A DNA stretch of 64,000 nucleotides from Sphingobium fluviale (GTDB lineage: Bacteria; Pseudomonadota; Alphaproteobacteria; Sphingomonadales; Sphingomonadaceae). Positions 16,643 through 25,677 of the stretch are shown in pieces. Position numbers and translations under genes: made by a program. The stretch covers positions 124,001 through 188,000 of the forward strand of contig NZ_SBKP01000003.1 of assembly GCF_004122115.1 (NCBI RefSeq), in the 5' to 3' direction. The stretch's first letter is position 1. The number at the start of each line of letters is the position of its first letter. The notes beneath the pieces are model-generated. The model was not told the origin of the DNA. It did not search any database and saw only the letters and a list, made by a program, of their open reading frames with translations.

Positions 16643-18772
16643 ATGACACGCAGCGAAGTGAACGGCAAAGTGTGGATACAGGCGGCGCGGGGGGCGGTGT
16701 TACCCGTCGCTACGCTGCTGCTGGTGATGTTCATGGTGGTGCCGGTGCCGGCCTTCATTCTCGACATCGGTTTCATCGGCAACATCATGATCTCGCTGGC
16801 GGTGCTGATGGTGGCGCTCAATGCAGCCAAACCGCTCGATTTCTCCAGCTTCCCCACGGTGCTGCTGTTCGCCACCTTGATGCGGCTTGCCCTGAACGTT
16901 GCCTCAACCCGCGTGGTGCTGGTCGATGGGCATACGGGCGCGGACGCGGCGGGCCTCGTGATCGAGGCATTCGGCCACTTCCTCATCGGCGGCGATTATG
17001 TCGTCGGCCTGTTCGTCTTCTCGATCCTGATGATCATCAACCTCGTCGTCATCACCAAGGGCGCGGGCCGCGTGTCCGAGGTGTCTGCCCGCTTCACGCT
17101 GGATGCGTTGCCGGGCAAGCAGATGGCCATCGATGCGGATTTGAACGCCGGGCTGCTCACCCCCGATGAAGCCAAGGCCCGCCGGGTCGAGGTTTCCACC
17201 GAGGCGGACTTTTATGGCTCGATGGACGGTGCCAGCAAGTTCGTGAAGGGCGACGCGATTGCCGGTGTGCTGATCCTCGTCATCAACATCGTCGGCGGCA
17301 TGATATTGGGCATGGTGAGCCATGGGCTGTCCCTCTCCGAAGCGGCGCAGACCTATATCATCCTCGCCATCGGCGACGCGCTGGTGGCGCAGATCCCGGC
17401 GCTGTTGCTCTCGATAGCGGCGGCGAGCATCGTCACCCGTGTCGCGAGCGAGCATGATCTTTCGGGCCAGATCGCCAGCCAGTTCGGCAGCGCGCGGGCA
17501 TGGACTCCGGTCGCCGCGATCCTCGGCATCCTTGGCCTGTTGCCCGGCATGCCGCATATGATGATCCTCTCCGCTGCGGCGGGTGCGGGCTATGTCGCGT
17601 GGCGCCTCAGCAAAAAGGCGCAGGAAGTCGCCTCCGCTCCGCTTCCGCCCGCCGAGCCGGAAAACCCCGCCAATATAGAGTGGGATGATGTCTCCGAAGG
17701 CGCGGTGCTGGGTCTTGAGATCGGTTATGGCCTGATCGGGCTGGTTGACGACCGCAAGGGCGCCCCCTTGATGGGCCGCATCACCGGCATCCGCAAGCAG
17801 CTGTCGAAAGAGCTGGGCTTTGTGATCCCGATGGTGCGGGTGAAAGACAATCTGGCCTTGGAGCCTAACAGCTATCGCATCAGCATCGGCGGCGTGATCG
17901 TGGGCGAGGATGAAATCTGGCCCGAAGACCTGCTCGCGCTTGATAGCGGTGCACTCGAAGCGACCGTGCAGGGCAAGCCCGCGAAAGACCCGACCTTCGG
18001 CCTCGATGCCGTGTGGATCAGCCCGGAGCAGCGCAGCGAGGCGGTGGTGGCGGGCTATACCGTGGTCGACCCCTCGACCGTGGTGGCGACCCATATGAAC
18101 CAGCTCATCGCGATGAACGCGGCAGAGATGTTCGGCATGGACGAGGCGCGCAAGCTTCTGGATGCGCTGAAGGAAAACGCGCCGCAACTGGTCGATGGCC
18201 TTACGCCCGCGCTGCTCAACCTCGCGCAGGTGGCGGCTCTGTGCCGCGCGCTGCTGGGCGAGGGCATCCCCTTGAAGGACTTCCGCCGCATCTGCGAGGC
18301 AATGGTCGCGGCCTACCGGCCCGATATGACCCACGAGCAACTGGTGGAGGCGGTGCGCCAGCGCATCGGCTCGCTCATCATCCAGACGCTGGTGCCGGTG
18401 AAGATGCCGCTGCCGGTCATCACGCTCGATGGCGAGCTGGAGGGCTTGCTGGCGCAGGCGATGCGGGTGGCGGGCGATGCCAAGCATCCGATCGAACCCG
18501 CCTTGAGCGAGCGAATCACCGATGCCGTGATCCACGCCGCGCGGCCTTTGATGGCCGAGGCGCGCAATTTCGCCATCGTCACCTCGCCGGTGGCGCGCGC
18601 GGCGCTGGCCCGGCTGTTCAAGCCGCATCTGCCGGAAACGCCCGTGCTGTCCTTCCTCGAAATCCCGGACGGCAAGCCGGTCGAGGTGTTTGCGGTGGTG
18701 GGCGGCGCAGAGCGGCCCCGGCATGATCCGGTGCCCGGCGCGCCAGGAATATTGCGTGAAAGGATTGCATAA
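16643..18772 (+). CDS. flhA: Flagellar type III export protein FlhA
   Basis: Export-gate component of the flagellar type III apparatus, 709 residues, normal length. The N-terminal half holds about eight membrane segments (about 15-330) with the FHIPEP-type loop seen as DAAGLVIEAFGHFLIGGDYVVG, AGRVSEVSARFTLDALPGKQMAIDADLNAG and EADFYGSMDGASKFVKGD. The C-terminal cytoplasmic domain (about 360-709) binds late chaperones. Its partners flhB, fliP, fliQ and fliR are not in the window. It is followed 49 bases later by fliA. Confidence 0.97.
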   Translation: MTRSEVNGKVWIQAARGAVLPVATLLLVMFMVVPVPAFILDIGFIGNIMISLAVLMVALNAAKPLDFSSFPTVLLFATLMRLALNVASTRVVLVDGHTGADAAGLVIEAFGHFLIGGDYVVGLFVFSILMIINLVVITKGAGRVSEVSARFTLDALPGKQMAIDADLNAGLLTPDEAKARRVEVSTEADFYGSMDGASKFVKGDAIAGVLILVINIVGGMILGMVSHGLSLSEAAQTYIILAIGDALVAQIPALLLSIAAASIVTRVASEHDLSGQIASQFGSARAWTPVAAILGILGLLPGMPHMMILSAAAGAGYVAWRLSKKAQEVASAPLPPAEPENPANIEWDDVSEGAVLGLEIGYGLIGLVDDRKGAPLMGRITGIRKQLSKELGFVIPMVRVKDNLALEPNSYRISIGGVIVGEDEIWPEDLLALDSGALEATVQGKPAKDPTFGLDAVWISPEQRSEAVVAGYTVVDPSTVVATHMNQLIAMNAAEMFGMDEARKLLDALKENAPQLVDGLTPALLNLAQVAALCRALLGEGIPLKDFRRICEAMVAAYRPDMTHEQLVEAVRQRIGSLIIQTLVPVKMPLPVITLDGELEGLLAQAMRVAGDAKHPIEPALSERITDAVIHAARPLMAEARNFAIVTSPVARAALARLFKPHLPETPVLSFLEIPDGKPVEVFAVVGGAERPRHDPVPGAPGILRERIA

Positions 18773-18821
18773 CCAATTGCGGTTACAAGGGATTACGGGA
18801 ACGCGGGGGCAATAGCCACTT

Positions 18822-19562
18822 ATGTATGTGAACAGGATCGGAGCGGATGGAGAGGCGCTGACCTATGGCCGAAAGGCCGGGGTCCAAAGCCCTGAGCGGC
18901 TGGCGCGCCAGTATATGCCGCTCGTCCGCAAGATCGCGTGGCATGTGCACGGCCGGGTTTCCAACGCTATCGAAATCGAGGATTTGCTCCAGATCGGCAT
19001 GGTTGCGCTGGTAGAGGCGGCCAATGGATATGAGGATCGCGGCTTCGGCTTTGCGACCTATGCCCAGATGCGCATCCGTGGCGCGATGATCGATCATCTG
19101 CGCCGCCACGCCACGCTCTGCCGCTCTGGCATGGCGAAGCGCAAGGAGCTGGCCAGTGTGCGGGCGCGGCTGGAGCAAAAGCTGGGCCGGGTGCCGCTGG
19201 AGGCGGAGATGTCTGCCGAGATGGGGCTTGCGCCATCTGAATATCGCGAGCTGGCCGACGCCGCCGAGTTCGTTCAGGAACACAGCATTGACGAGGTCTA
19301 TTCCGATCAGTCGATGTGGTTCGCGGATGTTGAAGACCGCGCCGACGATGTGATGGAGCGCGAATCGCTGAAAAAAGCGCTGGGCCTGTGCATCGGCAAG
19401 CTGCCAGAGCGCGAGGCGATGGTGCTGCAGCTCTATTTCGTCGAGGAAATGAACCTTGAGGAAATCGGCGCGACGCTGGACATCGGCGCGGCGCGGGTGT
19501 GCCAGATCAAGAAGGCAGCGCTGGACAAGCTGCGCGCCTTGCTGAAAGATTGGGTTTCCTGA
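18822..19562 (+). CDS. fliA: RNA polymerase sigma-28 factor FliA
   Basis: Flagellar sigma factor of 246 residues. Sigma region 2 is seen as MPLVRKIAWHVHGRV and IEIEDLLQIGMVALVEAANGY, followed by FATYAQMRIRGAMIDHLRR. Region 3 contains KELASVRARLEQKLGRVPLEAEMSAEMG. Region 4 ends the protein with EEIGATLDIGAARVCQIKKAALDKLR. It is expected to drive late flagellar and chemotaxis genes and to be held by FlgM (15041). Confidence 0.95.
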   Translation: MYVNRIGADGEALTYGRKAGVQSPERLARQYMPLVRKIAWHVHGRVSNAIEIEDLLQIGMVALVEAANGYEDRGFGFATYAQMRIRGAMIDHLRRHATLCRSGMAKRKELASVRARLEQKLGRVPLEAEMSAEMGLAPSEYRELADAAEFVQEHSIDEVYSDQSMWFADVEDRADDVMERESLKKALGLCIGKLPEREAMVLQLYFVEEMNLEEIGATLDIGAARVCQIKKAALDKLRALLKDWVS

Positions 19563-19579
19563 CCTGATCGGGAATACCT

Positions 19580-20269
19580 ATGCCCAAACGCACCGTCTCG
19601 AAAACCACTGCGCGCAGGATATTCATCGGCACGATGGCCGGTGCGATGCTGCTTGTGGTTGTTGTTGCGGGCAAAGGGCTGTTTCGCGGAGGGGGAGGGG
19701 CCGAGCCTGCGCCTGCGCCTGTGGCCAAGCCTGCTGTGGCTGCTCCAGCGCCCAAAGCGCCAGCGCCCGAACCCGCAAAACCGGCCACCGCAAAGGCTCC
19801 TGCCGCCCCGCAGTCACCCTTCACCGTCAAGCGCGTGCTCGATATCAAAGGCCCGCTCGATCATGGCGACTGGGTGTGGGACGATGCCGGGGTGCCGCCC
19901 GGCCCGATCGTCGTCACGGTCGATATGGTGGCGCAGACGCTCTCCGTCTTTCGCGGCGGGTATGAGATCGGCGTTGCCGTCATCCTCTATGGCGCGACGG
20001 ACAAGCCCACGCCTGTCGGCACCTATCCGATCATGGAGAAGGACATCGATCATGTCTCCAACCTCTATGACAACGCGCCAATGCCCTATGGCCTGCGCCT
20101 GACCAACGATGGCGTGTTCATTCACGCCAGCAACGTCAAATGGGGCAGCGCGACGCATGGCTGCATCGGCATACCCAAGCCCTTCGCCAAAAAGCTGTTC
20201 GCCGCCGTGAGGGTAGGCGATCCGGTCGTGATCACCAACGGCAAGAAGATGGATCTGAGCCACCTCTGA
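19580..20269 (+). CDS. L,D-transpeptidase (YkuD domain), membrane-anchored
   Basis: Protein of 229 residues that probably forms 3-3 peptidoglycan cross-links or attaches proteins to peptidoglycan. An N-terminal membrane anchor (about 14-30) is followed by an Ala/Pro/Lys-rich linker (about 37-75) and a YkuD domain (about 112-220). The catalytic block HASNVKWGSATHGCIG is intact, with the cysteine near residue 195 and histidine near 182. It starts 17 bases after fliA and could be cotranscribed, but it is not a known flagellar gene. Confidence 0.88.
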   Translation: MPKRTVSKTTARRIFIGTMAGAMLLVVVVAGKGLFRGGGGAEPAPAPVAKPAVAAPAPKAPAPEPAKPATAKAPAAPQSPFTVKRVLDIKGPLDHGDWVWDDAGVPPGPIVVTVDMVAQTLSVFRGGYEIGVAVILYGATDKPTPVGTYPIMEKDIDHVSNLYDNAPMPYGLRLTNDGVFIHASNVKWGSATHGCIGIPKPFAKKLFAAVRVGDPVVITNGKKMDLSHL

Positions 20270-20402
20270 GCGGCAGGATGAGCGCCGGGCCTCCCGTCCG
20301 TCCCGGTTTTGTTTGACAGCGCAGGGTGTGTGGTGACATAGGCGCGCTCTCGGCGGCGCGCCCCGCGCATCGCCGACATTGCTGCGATTGACCACACGCA
20401 GA

Positions 20403-20480
<78 letters not shown>

Positions 20481-20506
20481 ATTTGCCGCCATCCTGTTCG
20501 GCTATC

Positions 20507-21601
20507 TCAGGGATCTACGCCCTCGATCAGAGTGCGGTAGCGATCCCATGGGGGCGGATAGTGCTCTGCGCGCGCGCCGGGCTTTACAGCATCACCGGAG
20601 AGCTGGAGTGCAATCGCGGCGGCCAGCGCGCTGGCGCTCTCTCCATCGAACACCAGCCCATAGCGCCCATGCTCCAGAACTTCCGCTGCGTCTCCTGCAA
20701 GGCGCGAGGCGATCACCGGCGTGCCGACTGCCATCGCCTCAAGCAAGGCGACCGACGATCCTTCCCAGCGCGAAGGCAGAGCAAAAGCAGCCGCGCGGGA
20801 TAGCCAGCTGAACACATTATCCGTTTCACCGGCGAGCAGGAAGGAACCGGCGAGGCCGTTGTCTGTCGCGCGCTGTTGCAGGCTCGCCTGTTCCTCGGCC
20901 GATCCATTGCCGAGTATCACCAGCCGCAGATTTCTCTCCCGCCGCAGAAGGCCTGCCGCCTCAATGAGCAGGCCAAAATTCTTCTGCGGGCGCAGGCGGC
21001 CTATGCCGAGCACCACGGGAATGGTGTCCTCAAGCCAGGGGTGCGGGGCGGGAGCGCGCGCCATTTCCTGCGCTGATGCGCTATCCACGCCGCTCGCCAT
21101 CTGGATGGCAACGCCGCGATGCAGCGCATCGGCAAAGAGCGGGTTGGCAGAAAGCGCAGCACCGACCAGCGGCATGCAGTCGGCATCGGCGATCAGGCGG
21201 CGCATCCATATCGTCCGCATTCGTCCGCGCAGCCCGTCCGCGCGCTTTATCTCGTTGCTGATGCGATAGACCTTGCGCACATGCGGCAGACCGCGGCTGG
21301 CCCAATAGGGCGTGGCATGGCCCATATTGCCCATGGAAACAATCACACACTTTCCCTGCGCCTTGAGCCAGCGCCTGAGCGCGGGGGCGGCGCGCAGCCG
21401 GCTAGGCGCGCGGGGCGTGCCTGTGTGCAAGACATGCACGGCATAGCCGCCGCTGCGCGCCTCCTCCTCCAGAAAGCCGCCGCCATAGCCCGCTACCAGC
21501 GTAACCTCGTGGCTTTGCGCGCAGTGCCCCGCCAGCATCAGGCTGTCCTTCACAACGCCGCTGGTGCGGAAATCATGCACATAGATGATGATCTTGGCCA
21601 T
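20507..21601 (-). CDS. Glycosyltransferase, GT-B fold (GT4-like)
   Basis: Protein of 364 residues. The C-terminal nucleotide-sugar domain is clear: VVLGIGRLRPQKNFGLLIEAAGLL (about 195-220), then AAAFALPSRWEGSSVALLEAMAVGTPVIAS and AAEVLEHGRYGLVF (about 270-315), the E-x7-E motif of GT4. The N-terminal acceptor domain begins KIIIYVHDFRTSGVVKDSL. It diverges from the ATP-grasp gene at 21667 (65-base gap), suggesting a role in cell-surface glycan assembly. Donor and acceptor cannot be read from the sequence. Confidence 0.88.
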   Translation of the reverse strand: MAKIIIYVHDFRTSGVVKDSLMLAGHCAQSHEVTLVAGYGGGFLEEEARSGGYAVHVLHTGTPRAPSRLRAAPALRRWLKAQGKCVIVSMGNMGHATPYWASRGLPHVRKVYRISNEIKRADGLRGRMRTIWMRRLIADADCMPLVGAALSANPLFADALHRGVAIQMASGVDSASAQEMARAPAPHPWLEDTIPVVLGIGRLRPQKNFGLLIEAAGLLRRERNLRLVILGNGSAEEQASLQQRATDNGLAGSFLLAGETDNVFSWLSRAAAFALPSRWEGSSVALLEAMAVGTPVIASRLAGDAAEVLEHGRYGLVFDGESASALAAAIALQLSGDAVKPGARAEHYPPPWDRYRTLIEGVDP

Positions 21602-21666
21602 GCAGGCGCTATGGGACGTTAAAATGTCATATTAGCGACAGAAATGTGGACCGCTAAAGGGGTGCC

Positions 21667-22818
21667 ATGGCTGGATATGACAGACGCTATTACTGGAAAA
21701 AGGCATGGTCCCTTTTTCCGGGTATTATTTCGCCTGCGAGCGCCCCTTTCCTGCGCGCTCATTATGCGGCGCGGGCGCACAGGCGCGGAGTGGCGAGGGC
21801 AATTGCCGATGCCTTCATCGCGCTGGCGTTTCACGCATGGATACCCGTGAGGGCGGCGCAGGTCCGCAAACGGCATGGGCTGGACAGGGGCTGGAGCAAG
21901 CGCGCCCGCGCCATCGCCCATGCCCGATTTGTCGATCCCAATGATATTGCGCTCTTTCGGATCGAACGCGCGGAGGAGATGGATGGATATATCCGCCGCT
22001 TTGAAGATGCGGGGATCAACAAGCTGCTGAACCCTGCGGGCTGGCAGCCGGCATGTGTCCTTGCAGACAAGCTTCGCTTTGCGGAGCGGTGCGCAGAAAC
22101 GGGGCTTCCCCATGCCGCAACGATTGCACAGATGGATGCGACCGGAGTGATGGTATGCGCCGCGCCCGGCGGCCGGGAGCTTGTCCTGAAGCCAGCAGAC
22201 GGCGAGGGCGGCGACGGGGTGCGCATGCTGGGCGCAGTGGCGGACGAGGCATCGCTGAGGCGGATACTTTCGGCGGTACAGCCGGGCAAAGGGCAAAAGC
22301 TGGTGGTTCAGCCGCGCTTGTCCTGCCACAGCTCGCTTGACGGCCTTGCGCTGTCTGCCCTGCCGACGGCCCGCATCGTGACGATGATCAACGAGCAGGG
22401 CGTGGCTGAGCCGGTGAGTGCAACCTTTCGGTGTCCATCAGACCCTGCCGCCAGTGTCGACAATATGAAGGCAGGCGGATTGATCGCACCGATTGACCTC
22501 GGCACGGGCACGCTGGGCCTTGCCTCCAGGGGGTATGGCGGGGGCGATTATCTGGTCCATCCCGTCACGCAGGCGCCGATAGCCGGGCATGTTCTCGTCC
22601 ATTGGGAAGAGGCGCTGGCGCTGGTTGGGCGCGCCCATCTGCTGGGGTTTGCGGAATACAGGCTTATCGGCTGGGATATGGCGCTGACACCAGACGGGCC
22701 CGTGTTGCTGGAAGGCAACGGCAAGCCGGGCGTGCTGATGCCACAGCGCGCGGCGCGGCGCGGCCTGGGCGAGGGGCGCTATGGAGAGCTGCTTGCCTGG
22801 CACCTCGCACGGCTGTGA
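21667..22818 (+). CDS. Sugar-transfer-associated ATP-grasp protein
   Basis: Protein of 383 residues with a helical N-terminus (about 1-110) and an ATP-grasp-like domain (about 120-370). Visible elements are NPAGWQPACVLADKLRFAERC, a lysine strand in RELVLKPADGEGGDGV, and the metal-binding end IGWDMALTPDGPVLLEGNGKPGV. This matches the family often called sugar-transfer associated ATP-grasp, found in capsule and exopolysaccharide clusters, with the reaction not established. It lies 88 bases upstream of a second, different ATP-grasp gene. Confidence 0.75.
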   Translation: MAGYDRRYYWKKAWSLFPGIISPASAPFLRAHYAARAHRRGVARAIADAFIALAFHAWIPVRAAQVRKRHGLDRGWSKRARAIAHARFVDPNDIALFRIERAEEMDGYIRRFEDAGINKLLNPAGWQPACVLADKLRFAERCAETGLPHAATIAQMDATGVMVCAAPGGRELVLKPADGEGGDGVRMLGAVADEASLRRILSAVQPGKGQKLVVQPRLSCHSSLDGLALSALPTARIVTMINEQGVAEPVSATFRCPSDPAASVDNMKAGGLIAPIDLGTGTLGLASRGYGGGDYLVHPVTQAPIAGHVLVHWEEALALVGRAHLLGFAEYRLIGWDMALTPDGPVLLEGNGKPGVLMPQRAARRGLGEGRYGELLAWHLARL

Positions 22819-22852
22819 TCCAAAGCCCATATGTCACTTAGGTATAACCGAT

Positions 22853-22870
22853 CCGTCACCTCTCTGTCAC
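22853..22870 (+). promoter_or_regulatory. PHO-box-like direct repeat
   Basis: CCGTCAC-CTCT-CTGTCAC, an 11-base-period direct repeat. The second half is a full match to CTGTCA(C/T) and the first differs at one base. A TAATTT element follows 10 bases later (22881-22886), the usual placement of a -10 box behind a PHO box. It would drive the ATP-grasp and nucleotidyltransferase pair. PhoB binding is inferred. Confidence 0.55.
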
Positions 22871-22987
22871 AGAGACTGACTAATTTCAGTCGAACAACCA
22901 GCGCCTATGGCAGGCGCGAAATGTTCGGGAAATTTTATGGTCAGCCATTGCGCGCCGCGCACTCTGCCGCACTCTGCAAAGCAGAAT

Positions 22988-23962
22988 TTGAAGATCATGC
23001 TGGTTGCCAAGCATGTCTACTGGAAAGGCGGGTTGCACCCCGAAGACGGTACACACGCCACCTATCATCTGGAAATGCGCAGATGTCTGGAGCGGATGAA
23101 CGTCAATCTCCGTCTGGCAGACAGCTATACCGCGTTGTTCGAAAATACGGATGCCGATTTCGTTTTCCCCCTGCTCAACCGGGGCGGATTCCTGAACTCT
23201 GAGATGCTCCTGCCGTTGCTGTGCGAGCGGATGGGCATTGCCTATCTTGGTGCCAGCCCCATTGTCAGGGGTCTGTCGGACGACAAGCATCTTTCCAAAC
23301 TGGTGGCTGTTCACCACGGGTTGCCGACCGCGCGCTGGGCCATCTTCCGCAAGGGTGCGCCGATGGACCGCGCGATGCTGCCTGTCGCCGGGCGCTATGT
23401 CGTCAAGCCCAATGCGTCCTCGGCGAGTTGGGGGATCACTTCGGCATATGGTTGGGACGAGGTTCGGGACGCGGTTGTTGCGCTTCATGCCGAGGGGCAT
23501 GACGCCATTGTGGAGCCGTTTATACCCGGCCATGATGTGGAAGTTCCGGTTGTCACGATAGACGGGAAGCCATTCATTCTGCCGGTGCAGATCGTCGAAC
23601 AGGAAGACCCCGGTTATTTGCGCACATATGCGGAAAAGCGCAATCTTGTCTCCAATCAGGCCTATGAGATCAGGCCGCTGGCGGATGCACAGATTAACGC
23701 CGAGGCGTTGCGCCAGACCCGCCTCATCATGGCCGACTTCACGCCTTTTGACTATGGCCGGTTCGAGTTCCGGCTGGACGCAGCCACCGGCGAGCTGCGC
23801 TTCATGGAGGTGAACCTCAACTGCAATCTCTGGTCCCGCAAAACCATAGCCATCGCCGCCAGCCAGATCGGCTGGAGCCATGACCAGTTGATCGAGACCA
23901 TCCTTGCCGAAAGCCTCTGCCGTCAGGGGCTGATGGAAGGAGCCTATACCCTTGCCGCTTGA
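22988..23962 (+). CDS. D-Ala-D-Ala ligase-like ATP-grasp enzyme
   Basis: ATP-dependent carboxylate-amine ligase relative of about 324 residues. Features are the N-terminal strand KIMLVAKHVYWKGG, YLGASPIVRGLSDDKHLSKLVAVHHGLPTAR (the family's ATP-grasp entry), GRYVVKPNASSASWGI, EPFIPGHDVEVPVVT and FRLDAATGELRFMEVNLNCN with metal-binding E and N. The true murein ddl gene is normally next to murC/ftsQ, so this copy likely couples amino acids or peptides for a secondary product. The start is uncertain: TTG 22988 and ATG 22997 fit the fold, and ATG 22907 would add a segment unlike the family. Confidence 0.78.
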   Translation: MKIMLVAKHVYWKGGLHPEDGTHATYHLEMRRCLERMNVNLRLADSYTALFENTDADFVFPLLNRGGFLNSEMLLPLLCERMGIAYLGASPIVRGLSDDKHLSKLVAVHHGLPTARWAIFRKGAPMDRAMLPVAGRYVVKPNASSASWGITSAYGWDEVRDAVVALHAEGHDAIVEPFIPGHDVEVPVVTIDGKPFILPVQIVEQEDPGYLRTYAEKRNLVSNQAYEIRPLADAQINAEALRQTRLIMADFTPFDYGRFEFRLDAATGELRFMEVNLNCNLWSRKTIAIAASQIGWSHDQLIETILAESLCRQGLMEGAYTLAA

Positions 23963-24740
23963 GGTGGGTTTCTGCGCCGTAATCCTGGCGGCGCAAAGGG
24001 CGGGAACTGTAGATCCTCTGGCGCAGGGGGCTGGCCTCTCCCACAAATGCGTGGTGCCGATCGGCGGCGCGCCGATGATTGCGCATGTGGCGCGCGCTCT
24101 GGCCTCCACACCCGGCATTGCCCGGCTGCGCATCGTGGTGGAACCAGACATGCACGGCCCGCTTGCCGAGATATTGGCAGGCCTGTCTACCGCGGTTGAA
24201 TATGTGACGGCTGCCGATAATCTGGCGGACAGCGTGTTTGCAGCCGCGCAGGGGGTTACAGGCCCGATCATCGTCACCACGGCGGACAATGTGCTGCTCA
24301 GCCCTGCGGCGGTTTTCCAGATGGTCGAGGCGGTTCAGCGCGGAGATGACGTGGCCATCGCGATGGCGACAGAACAGTCTGTGAAGGCCGCGCATCCCGA
24401 TGGGCAGCGGCGCTTTTACCGGTTTCGGGATGATGCCTATTCCAACTGCAACCTTTATGCGTTTGCAGGCAGCGATGCGTTGCGCGCGGCAGAAAGTTTT
24501 CGTTCGGGCGGGCAGTTTGCCAAGAAAAAGAGCCGGCTTATCGGGGCTGTCGGGCTGGTGAATGTGGCGTTGATGGCGCTGGGGCGGCTCAGCCTTGCGG
24601 ATGCGCTTGCCCGGCTGGGCAGGCGCTTTGGGCTGCGAATCGTTCCGGTCGTCCTTGCCGATGGACGCCACGCGATCGATGTGGATAACGAGCGCACCTA
24701 TCGAGTGGCCGCAACTCTGATGGAAAAGCGGGCGGACTGA
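23952..24740 (+). CDS. Nucleotidyltransferase-like protein (MobA/NTP-transferase fold)
   Basis: Protein of 262 residues, GT-A-type nucleotidyltransferase fold. The N-terminal loop reads AVILAAQRAGTVDPLA, so the usual GGxGTR-type signature is altered, though LSHKCVVPIGGAPMIAHVARAL and the metal-site strand IIVTTADNVLL are kept. The end DVDNERTYRVAATLM resembles MobA-like members. It overlaps the preceding ligase by 11 bases from a TTG start (GTG at 23964 is an alternative), showing coupling. Activation of a sugar or polyol for a surface polymer is plausible but unproven. Confidence 0.7.
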   Translation: MPLEVGFCAVILAAQRAGTVDPLAQGAGLSHKCVVPIGGAPMIAHVARALASTPGIARLRIVVEPDMHGPLAEILAGLSTAVEYVTAADNLADSVFAAAQGVTGPIIVTTADNVLLSPAAVFQMVEAVQRGDDVAIAMATEQSVKAAHPDGQRRFYRFRDDAYSNCNLYAFAGSDALRAAESFRSGGQFAKKKSRLIGAVGLVNVALMALGRLSLADALARLGRRFGLRIVPVVLADGRHAIDVDNERTYRVAATLMEKRAD

Positions 24741-24791
24741 TTCAGGTTTAACGCAGCCGCTCTGGTTCAGATCACGGCTGGGTGATGCCAG

Positions 24792-25577
24792 TCAGGCAGC
24801 GGCCCAAAATACCCGCCGAACCAGTTTGCTAAGTCTCTGGCGCTGATATTCTGCCCGATATAGCAGGTTGGACAGCCGTTTGGCGGGGCGCATATACGCC
24901 ACCAGCTGCTCATGAACCTTGCGTTCTTCATCCGTCAATTGCGCAAGGAAATCGCGCATCTGCAAGCGGGATTCGGGCACGGAATAGCCACGGGAAATCC
25001 AGTGCCGCACCATCGCGCTTTCATCCGCAATGGCCACCAGACCGCTTGCATAGGCTGCGCAGACAAACATCCAGTCGATACCCAGGCCGAAAAGATTGCG
25101 GCTATACTCCGCCCGGCGCATGCGCGGCAGCAGCCTTGGCGAAAGAGCGAAGACCAGCCCGTCTGTCTGCGCCACGCGATGATAGGGGCCGCCCGGCAGG
25201 CGGCCCATGCCAGTCCGTTGCAGGCGCCAGGGTGTGCCGGTCGTGCGCGGGGTCCATACGCCGATATTGCCGACAGTCTCGAAAGCGGCGCGGCAGCGCA
25301 TCACCAGCGCGCGCCAGTCAGCACATTCGCAATCTGCGTGGATCACGAGCATCAGCGAAGAGTCGTCGCACTCCTTGAGGCATGCCTGAAACTTGTCTGC
25401 CCAGAACAGGGTGTCACTCCGCCTCACAAGTGTGCCCCATTCGGCGTCAGGCTGATCATCTTCAGGGTCTGAATACACGATCGAGAGGCGTTCCACTGCG
25501 CCAGACAGGGCGCAGGCAATGGCGGAGGCTTTCCGATGCTTTCCCTTCCAGGATATGACAAAAGCGTGGATGTTCAT
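24792..25577 (-). CDS. Glycosyltransferase-like protein of unknown specificity
   Basis: Protein of 261 residues beginning MNIHAFVISWKGKHRKAS, a GT-A-style first strand, with a possible metal-binding acidic cluster in LVIHADCECADW (about 98-109). A phrase near the middle, GIDWMFVCAAYASGLVAIADES, resembles GT2-like enzymes. I cannot match it confidently to a named family. It sits alone on the minus strand among exopolysaccharide-type genes, converging with the nucleotidyltransferase. Confidence 0.55.
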   Translation of the reverse strand: MNIHAFVISWKGKHRKASAIACALSGAVERLSIVYSDPEDDQPDAEWGTLVRRSDTLFWADKFQACLKECDDSSLMLVIHADCECADWRALVMRCRAAFETVGNIGVWTPRTTGTPWRLQRTGMGRLPGGPYHRVAQTDGLVFALSPRLLPRMRRAEYSRNLFGLGIDWMFVCAAYASGLVAIADESAMVRHWISRGYSVPESRLQMRDFLAQLTDEERKVHEQLVAYMRPAKRLSNLLYRAEYQRQRLSKLVRRVFWAAA

Positions 25578-25677
25578 AAACAGGGGCTGGTCTGGCCTTG
25601 GCAGTGCTGACGTCGGGTCGCTTGTTCACCCGCAATATGACACTGCCGTGACTTGGCCGGATGCCCCGATAACCGCC

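Noticed and set aside
16904..18724. A 606-codon open frame opposite flhA, and similar long antisense frames opposite the RTX gene (32040-33281), the PstS-like gene (44399-45901) and the ATP-grasp genes (22886-24289)
   Set aside because: They lie entirely opposite genes with clear protein families and have low-complexity, Arg/His/Gly-rich compositions typical of shadows in GC-rich DNA.
21624..21641. PHO-box-like sequence between the glycosyltransferase and the ATP-grasp gene
   Set aside because: Halves ATGTCAT and GCGACAG: one half is poor, and either orientation gives only moderate matches.
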